NCBI GenBank assembly: GCA_964020155.1
Contig: OZ026551.1
Coordinates: forward strand, 355,001-365,000
Length of the DNA stretch: 10,000 bases
From: Chondrilla cf. caribensis
Taxonomy: Eukaryota; Porifera; Demospongiae; Chondrillida; Chondrillidae
Direction of reading: 5' to 3'
Of this stretch, positions 1-10,000 are shown piece after piece. The translations under genes and the position numbers were made by a program. The first letter of the stretch is position 1, and every line of letters starts with the position of its first letter. The notes under the pieces are model-generated. The model was not told the origin of the DNA. It saw nothing but the letters and a program-made list of their open reading frames with translations, and searched no databases.

Positions 1-736
1 GATGACTGGTTGGTAACAATCCCGAACGATTAAATGGAGTTTCCTCTACTTCTGTCCACTGGCATTGTGGTGGATTGTCTTGTGCGTGTGGCTCGCCAAC
101 AGCCTGATCAAGGATACTGAGTGGGAATTTGAGGACTCTTTTGATTGGACTGTGTGAATGTTCTGCACCACATGCAATGTACACATGGCCATCACAAGTT
201 GCTGTCTTCATTCCCCACATCGGAATGGGGAGTTTCAGTGAATGTGATGTCGTCCACTGGAGGGTGGCTGTGTTTAGGATGTCTACAGTGTCGAGGACAG
301 TCTTGACATCACTAGCTAATCCACCAATTACAGCGACCACATTACCCGATTGAACTACACCATGTCGAAAACGTTCAGTAGGCATTGGTGGTATGGTCTT
401 CCTCCATTCCTTCTCCTCTTCATGCCACGACCAGACTTCATTCGTGATATTCCGTGTTGATGCATCCACTCCACCAATCAATGTGAGCCGTCCATTAATG
501 ACTGCAGATTCACTGTAGTAAACTGGAGAAGGTGGTAAGGTACTCCAGGTACCTGTGTTGATGTCATACGCTTGTACTAAGAGACCTGATTCCACATCAG
601 GACAGACTCCTCCAGAAACATACAAAGTGTTACCAATTATTGTAGCAGTTGCATGATAGGTAGGAATAGGAAGATCGGGTAGTTTGACTGAGTGCAGTGT
701 TGAGTTGTCTTGTAAGAGTAGATCACTTCTGAAGAT
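1..736 (-). other. Kelch-repeat exon of the kinase-Kelch gene
   Basis: One open frame runs from the acceptor at 737-739 to the window edge without a stop. Blade landmarks are NTLYVSGGV, then TGTWSTLPPSP, NGRLTLIGGV, WRKTIPPMPTERF, GNVVAVIGGL, DILNTATLQW, and GHVYIACG with a partial next blade ending ETPFNRSGL. The pattern of GG doublets, each followed by a tryptophan strand and a PPMP-type turn, is the Kelch beta-propeller signature. Kelch propellers are usually protein-binding modules, so this part probably recruits a partner or substrate. The ATG at 761-763 is in frame but lies in the polypyrimidine tract of the acceptor, so I do not treat it as the gene start. Confidence 0.85.
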
Positions 737-3039
737 CTGTAGTGAGAGGGAATAAGAATCCATAGAGTAGTGATAGTGTGTGTGTGGTATTTCTACCAGC
801 TAGGGTTCAAGATAGTGTTCACTACATCACATGTACGTTGATGGGAATGTATGTGTTAGTGTATATGTACATCAGTACATGTGGATATGCACGCATCTGG
901 AGTGATACTGTACACAGTACACACAGTACACACAGTGGAACTCTTTTATACAGTCCAATAACCACAAGATAACACTAGTGGTTTGGACTGTAACCACATC
1001 TGATAAGAACTGGAAACCTCATTATTCAATTAATGGCTGAAGGGATGATTTTATGATGGTGGTGGTTTGATTGGCCAGGGGCTGCTTGGATCACTAGGGA
1101 ATGAGGACTGGCTACCATGGCAACCAAACAGAGGTGATGTCCTGTTGACTAGGGAATGAAGCTGACCTCAGTGCGTTAGTCAGCTGTTCCTTAATCTGAC
1201 ACACTGTTTGTTGTCCAAGGAGTGTCGGATTATCAAGGTTGTACTGAACTTGGGAAGTTGACAAGGTTTACTTTGTGGTTTTGTTAAATACACAAATGTA
1301 AAACCACGAATAGTTGATCAGTAGATTAGTTGATTTATCAGAGATGGTCTAGCTAGATAGACTAAGGTCCATTAGAACTGGGAAGAGTTGTAGAATGAAC
1401 AGAGAAGTATTTTTAAATAGAGACTGAATGGGATCAACTGTGTTACTACAGGTCTAGAGCTAAGTACTAGTGTGTGTGTGTACACATAAATGTGTGTATA
1501 ACTGTGAGTGTAATATATGTACTTGTAAGCATGTGTGATGTGCACGTGTGTGTTTACATGTGTGTACATGTGTGAGTGGATCTGAGCAAAGGGTCCACTA
1601 CACAGTTAGCTGGAGGAATCACTTGGTGTCGTGTGGGAATAAATCTGAATAATTCCCACATGTTCCCATATATGGAAGTACACAATGGAGGTCAGGTCAG
1701 CCTACTGGTGTAGGCTTCCAATGTTCAGCTTCAGTTGGTTGGGACTCATCACATCTTGTACATGTGGACCCTAGTCACATAGCACTTGGATATAAAGACC
1801 CCTTATCAGTACAGACCACAGAACATCACTCCAGAAGTCATCTCTGTACACAGGTTCCACTGTACACTAACAACCTGTTGGGATGGACCCACATAACTTC
1901 TGTTCCCTCCACGATCACTACATAGTGACTGATTGGAACATCATCATATCACACACACACTATGTAGGGATTGGTGTCCAGAGGTTATGTGTACCATCCA
2001 CAGCAGGACCAGAGGAGGAGAGATGAACTACTATAAAAGACTCACTTTAAGATCTTCCTTGGACAGTTCTGTTTGCAACTTTGAATATCCTTCGAAACAA
2101 CCTGTCTTGTGGAGGTTTATCACAGAATGTACCTCTTTCATGTCTGGTCTCTTGTGACGGTCTTCGTCCAAACAACAAATGATCAATGGCTTCAGTGGAT
2201 GGTCGTCAGGGAGCCTAGCGAGATCTTGAGCACGGGAGATACCAATATCCTTACCCATTCGAAAAGATGGAGGTTCTTGAGTGGACACCTCCAGCATCAC
2301 AATTCCGAAGGAGAACGTATCACTTTTATCAGAGTAACAAGGATTGTCACCCAAACACTCTGGAGGCATGTAGAGCACACACCCTGGAGCTACAGTAGTC
2401 AGGTATTGGATGTTGGATGGACGATATTTAGCCTGACCAAGGTCGCTTATCTTCACCACGCTTCCATCTTCATTTAGAAGGATGTTGTTGGTGGTCACAT
2501 CACGATGTAGAATCTGTGGATCATGTTGATGTAGGAACAGCAGTCCACAGGATACCTGAGTGAAGAGGAATGACATTCATGAATGAATACACCCATACCC
2601 ACACCCACCCACCCCTCCCCCACACACACACAAGAATAGTTCCCTCTCGACTCACCTGATAGCATATATCCAGCTGTTTCTCCAGAGGAAGGGATCCTTT
2701 GTGGGTTTTAAGGTACTTCTGCAACGTTTGGTACATCAACTCCATCACTAAAAGAACGCTGTCTTCTTCGTTGAAAACTCCCAAGAATTCCACAACGTGA
2801 GGACTTTTGGCTTTCTCCAACAATTCGCATTCTCTTCTGAAGGTCTGTAATATGCCTTCAAGCGCTTCTTGGTTGTGTTTGGCGTAGTCACGGAATATTC
2901 GATGAAGTCTCTTGATAGCTACAGGTCTCGTTCCTAGCGTTCCTTCGAGTATTTCTCCATAAGAACCTCGTCCAATTTCTTTCCCTTTACGTAACTGATC
3001 AGATCGAGGAGCGAAGTTGCGAGAAAAGAGTTTGCCCAT
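1..3039 (-). CDS. Protein kinase with C-terminal Kelch repeats, three exons, 3' end outside window
   Basis: Exons read as 3039-2656, 2555-2046 and 736-1 (open at the left edge), all joined in phase 0. Introns are 100 bp (donor CAG|GTGAGT, acceptor CACTCAG) and 1309 bp (donor AAA|GTGAGT, acceptor CACTACAG). The first 298 residues are a kinase domain: glycine loop GRGSYG at 23-28, VAIK with lysine 43, likely helix-C glutamate 70, HRD at 145-147, asparagine 152, DLG at 166-168 in place of DFG, PPE at 192-194 in place of APE, and RPDM near 265. The catalytic lysine, both aspartates and the asparagine are present, so activity is plausible. The catalytic loop HRDVTTNN fits neither the usual Ser/Thr nor the Tyr signature; a TKL-like kinase is my best guess. 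Exon 3 adds 245 residues with glycine doublets (VSGGV, LIGGV, VIGGL) and spaced tryptophans, typical of about four Kelch blades. No signal peptide or membrane segment is seen. A further exon inside the long intron cannot be excluded. Confidence 0.82.
949..992. repeat. Inverted repeat (hairpin) in kinase-Kelch intron 2
   Basis: The left arm TACAGTCCAATAACCAC pairs with the right arm GTGGTTTGGACTGTA apart from two unpaired bases, around a loop of about 12 bases. It may be a small foldback remnant; no gene is associated. Confidence 0.6.
1632..1660. repeat. Short inverted repeat in kinase-Kelch intron 2
   Basis: The 9-bp arms TGTGGGAAT and ATTCCCACA are perfect and separated by 11 bases. No role can be assigned from the sequence. 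Confidence 0.45.
2046..3039 (-). other. Kinase-domain exons 1 and 2 of the kinase-Kelch gene
   Basis: Exon 1 (2656-3039, 128 codons) begins MGKLFSRNFAPRSDQ and holds the N-lobe, including glycine loop, VAIK and helix C. It ends at DICYQ just before the catalytic loop. Exon 2 (2046-2555, 170 codons) starts VSCGLLFLHQHDP and holds the catalytic loop, activation segment and C-lobe. Reading on through the exon 2 donor reaches a stop five codons later (2031-2033), which would give a kinase-only protein if the intron were retained. The perfect GTGAGT donor and the matching phase of the Kelch exon favour splicing. Confidence 0.85.
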
Positions 3040-3523
3040 TATGGTATGGGTCGTACCATAGATACAGTACTAGAGAAAATATAGGTACTGGTATGTACAC
3101 ACCCACGTGACATCACGTGAGCTTTCAGTGATTAAAGTAACATATAAAATGGTCGCCAAGCAACTTGTCCTTTGCAATATTCTCATCTACTGAACTATCC
3201 TTGTTTTGGACTAGTACAATAGGGAGAACATACTTGTCCTTCTAGCTATGTCATGTTGAGTTGTGTAATCAGAGCCATACTTTCTTAAGTGCTTTTGTGA
3301 GTCTTGTAAATAAGGACTGGTATGAAAGGAATTTGGTTTATGAAGTATTAGTCAAATCTGACCATAAATCAACCAGAATCGCTCCATATTGAGAATCATT
3401 TCAATGTGCCATTGTTAGTAAGAAAACATGCTCAATTGAATAAACAACAAAATGGCAGTGGTCACTGCGGCTGGCAATACACATGTAACTGTTGACCAAG
3501 AAAATCCCTACAAAACCCTAGTG
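3040..3523 (-). promoter_or_regulatory. Upstream region of the kinase-Kelch gene and 3' flank of CCT2
   Basis: This 484-bp gap lies between the CCT2 stop codon and the kinase start. Two CACGTG E-boxes at 3104-3109 and 3114-3119 are ten bases apart, about one helical turn. The second is a full TCACGTGA palindrome, as bound by bHLH-zip factors of the USF, MYC or TFE type. A TATA-like stretch and a CCATTTT core (minus strand, 3145-3157) resembling a YY1 site lie further upstream. Parts of both blocks recur upstream of the second kinase exon copy (7343-7400). No clear AATAAA was found for CCT2 on the minus strand. There is no coding sequence here apart from the flanking genes. Confidence 0.45.
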
Positions 3524-6199
<2,676 letters not shown>

Positions 6200-6219
6200 C
6201 TGAAATATACTAATGTGTT

Positions 6220-6269
6220 CACACACACACACACGCGCGCGCACGCACACACACACACACACACACACA
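6220..6269. repeat. (CA)n tract with a CGCGCG interruption, left flank of the inverted-repeat element
   Basis: CA units broken by CGCGCGCGCACG near 6234-6246. It lies just upstream (transcript sense) of the first visible CCT2 exon and directly abuts the inverted-repeat element. Confidence 0.9.
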
Positions 6270-6272
6270 ATA

Positions 6273-6863
6273 GTCTAGCTAGCTAGACCATCCCTAAGAG
6301 GTGTTGAGGGACAGAAAAGGGAAGGGACGGTCTAGCCCAAGTAGCAATCAGTTCACACCTGAGCACATGACCATTCACCAATGAAATAATAAATAAATAA
6401 AATAATAATAATAAAGAATCTTGGCAATGATATTCATTGATTCAGATTAGTTAATTGTTAGGTGTCATGGAGGATCAACTTATTCACCCATGTGACAGTC
6501 AGATAAATGCTACTACTAGTATTTTACAAGGACATGCTTGAATTGTATATCTCCCGACCAGTCACGGCAAGTCACCGATCATCTTCAAATGTATCCCGCA
6601 GTGTCAAAGGATTGCAAACGAAGGAAGGACAATCAACATATTCAGTCCTCCTAATTGTATCTCCGGTTTTATTTCTGATAAATGAACATGAACAATGAGT
6701 ATCAATGGTCCTCCTTACACATACATGGTGTGAGGTGAACCGTACAAACTCCATATGTGTTACTTGTTAACTGGCAGGTGTGAACTGATCACTACTTGGG
6801 CTAGACCGTCCCTTCCCTTTTCTGCCCCTTGGTGCCTCCTAGGGATGGTCTAGCTAGCTAGAC
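6273..6863. mobile_element. MITE-like foldback element, 591 bp, 89-bp terminal inverted repeats
   Basis: The left repeat 6273-6361 and right repeat 6775-6863 match as inverted copies with a small number of differences. Shared blocks include GTCTAGCTAGCTAGACCATC, CAGAAAAGGGAAGGGACGGT, CTAGCCCAAGTAG and ATCAGTTCACACCTG. The 413-bp interior is AT-rich, holds an AATAAATAAA-type microsatellite at about 6386-6415, and shows no transposase frame. Both ends sit in CA repeat, which hides any target-site duplication. The structure fits a non-autonomous DNA transposon; the superfamily cannot be assigned by eye. Confidence 0.8.
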
Positions 6864-6864
6864 C

Positions 6865-6865
<1 letters not shown>

Positions 6866-6937
<72 letters not shown>
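6866..6937. repeat. (CA)n tract, right flank of the inverted-repeat element
   Basis: About 36 CA units between the inverted-repeat element and the kinase exon 1 copy. The first kinase copy has a much shorter CA run (about 2619-2631) at the same place in its intron 1, so the tract grew from existing intron sequence. Confidence 0.95.
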
Positions 6938-6959
6938 GAATACTTCCCTCTCGACTCAC

Positions 6960-7342
6960 CTGATAGCATATATCCAGCTGTTTCTCCAGAGGAAGGGATC
7001 CTTTGTGGGTTTTAAGGTATTTCTGCAACGTTTGGTACATCAACTCCATCACTAAAAGAACGCTGTCTTCTTCGTTGAAAACTCCCAAGAATTCCACAAC
7101 GTGAGGACTTTTGGCTTTCTCCAACAATTCGCATTCTCTTTTGAAGGTCTCTAATATGCCTTCAAGCGCTTCTTGGTTTTGTTCGGCGTAGTCACGGAAC
7201 TTCGGTGAAGTCTCTTGATAGCTACTGGTCTCGTTCCTAGCGTTCCTTCGAGTATTTCTCCATAAGAACCTCGTCCAATTTCTTTCCCTTTACGTAACTG
7301 ATCAGGTCGAGGAGCGAAGATGCTAGAGAAGAGTTGACCCAT
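6960..7342 (-). pseudogene. Duplicated exon 1 of the kinase-Kelch gene, frameshifted
   Basis: The 383 bp align end to end with exon 1 at 2656-3039 (384 bp), with roughly 15 differences by hand count. The start MGQLFSSIFAPRPDQ, the glycine loop GRGSYG, VAIKRLH, and the later VVEFLGVF and DICYQ with a GTGAGT donor are all kept. A 1-bp deletion near 7197-7202, just after RLHR, shifts the frame and brings a stop at 7151-7153, before the helix-C region. No copy of the catalytic-loop exon or Kelch exon follows; the intron runs into CA repeat and the inverted-repeat element. It is a partial duplicate, probably non-functional unless the deletion is a sequence error. Confidence 0.85.
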
Positions 7343-7925
7343 TCTGGTACACGCCCCAGTACACAAGCCCACGTGTCATCACAGGTAAAATGGCCGACAA
7401 ATAACTCCGCTTCGTAATCTATACTGAACCAGACACTCTAAACTACGTGGTTTAGAGTGTCTATGACTCAACATCTATCTCCTTTCTAAATATAATAGTA
7501 TTGTTATCTTGTTACAATAGTATACAGCTATCTTGTACAAGTGTACAGTCATTGTAGGTGCTATGGTAAAATTGCTTTGTCTGCAGTCACCGCGCCTCGA
7601 GATCTGGTATCTCTAGTGTCTAGCTAACTGTAGCTATACAACATATTACATAACAAATATTCACAAGTAATTACAGCCTTCTGGAGGTGCAAAATACCTT
7701 ATATATACCCACAAAATATAGCTATGTAGAGAGTTAGTAGACATGTCTACTATGTCACATGATTTGGTCTGTACAGTTCTATGTATTCCACAATATAAAT
7801 TCACAGAATTAATATAATTACAGATGTAAAGAGGTCAATAAACACTCAAAATAGTAGAGATTGAAAGTGTCCAGTAATTATCATCAACATAAACAGATAG
7901 CTAATTTGTCGGCAATAATGGTTAG
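7343..7925 (-). promoter_or_regulatory. Flank upstream of the kinase exon copy, with conserved promoter blocks
   Basis: No coding sequence is seen. Near the exon, one CACGTG (about 7370-7375) and the block TAAAATGGCCGAC (7386-7398) correspond to the E-box and CCATTTT blocks upstream of the first copy, with insertions and deletions between them. The second E-box of that copy is degraded here to CATCACAGG. The rest is AT-rich with a hairpin at 7431-7462, and runs into the 3' flank of the Death-domain gene. No clear AATAAA was found for that gene on the minus strand. Confidence 0.4.
7431..7462. repeat. Perfect 13-bp inverted repeat with a 6-base loop
   Basis: AGACACTCTAAAC and GTTTAGAGTGTCT flank TACGTG. 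It lies in the flank between the kinase exon copy and the Death-domain gene. There is no run of T to suggest a terminator, and none is expected in an animal genome. Confidence 0.7.

Positions 7926-10000
<2,075 letters not shown>

Larger units (their letters stand above)
737..2045 (-). other. Long intron between kinase and Kelch exons, no coding sequence seen
   Basis: This 1309-bp stretch has no convincing coding frame on either strand. It holds CA-rich sequence (sense strand) at about 1470-1575 and 774-786, a GTACACACA-type tandem at about 908-937, inverted repeats at 949-992, 1275-1308 and 1632-1660, and a 20-bp match to the end of the inverted-repeat element at 1343-1362. It is the longest intron in the window. 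Confidence 0.6.

Noticed and set aside
129..353. Plus-strand open frame of 74 codons
   Set aside because: It lies antisense to the continuous Kelch exon and has no recognisable features.
1786..1830. TATAAAG followed by an initiator-like TCAGTAC on the plus strand, suggesting a promoter
   Set aside because: No plus-strand coding exon follows; the plus frame at 1933-2157 overlaps the kinase exon and has no recognisable protein character. A chance match in an AT-rich intron is likelier.
6507..6754. Small open frames inside the inverted-repeat element (plus 6507-6698, minus 6572-6754) as a transposase remnant
   Set aside because: Neither shows any transposase motif that I recognise, both are near chance length, and they overlap on opposite strands.

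Overview
The window looks like nuclear DNA of an animal, most likely a demosponge. The genes have short GT-AG introns (about 64 to 530 bp, plus one of 1.3 kb), there are long (CA)n microsatellites, and I see no operon or bacterial signals. The sponge assignment is an inference. It rests on a kinase domain spliced to Kelch repeats and on a Death-domain protein with a COR-like region, gene types I associate with sponge genomes. All recognisable coding sequence is on the minus strand.

Layout from right to left, the direction of transcription. (1) 7926-10000 is the 3' part of a gene with a COR-like region and a C-terminal Death domain, in three exons; its 5' end lies beyond the window. (2) 6960-7342 is a second copy of exon 1 of the kinase gene, broken by a 1-bp deletion. 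(3) 6273-6863 is a 591-bp element with 89-bp terminal inverted repeats, sitting inside a (CA)n tract. (4) 3524-6199 holds eight exons for roughly the C-terminal half of the chaperonin subunit CCT-beta (CCT2), with one frameshift and no 5' half in the window. (5) 1-3039 is a kinase-Kelch gene: two kinase exons, then a Kelch exon running off the left edge.

The junction at about 6200-6960 is the main puzzle. CCT2 begins in mid-gene just downstream of a kinase first exon that itself lacks its following exons, and between them lie CA repeat, transposon-like element and CA repeat. A deletion or fusion at this spot, or an assembly mis-join through the CA repeats, would explain both missing halves.

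The last CCT2 intron carries a perfect 100-bp palindrome (48-bp arms, 4-bp centre) next to a 9-bp-period minisatellite. Several introns have (TG)n in the transcript sense right at or just after the 5' splice site; in one the repeat itself supplies the donor. CCT2 is a housekeeping protein-folding gene, and the kinase-Kelch and Death-domain genes look like signalling genes. No shared pathway is visible. All exon joins were made by hand from splice consensus, reading phase and recalled family sequence, without transcript support.
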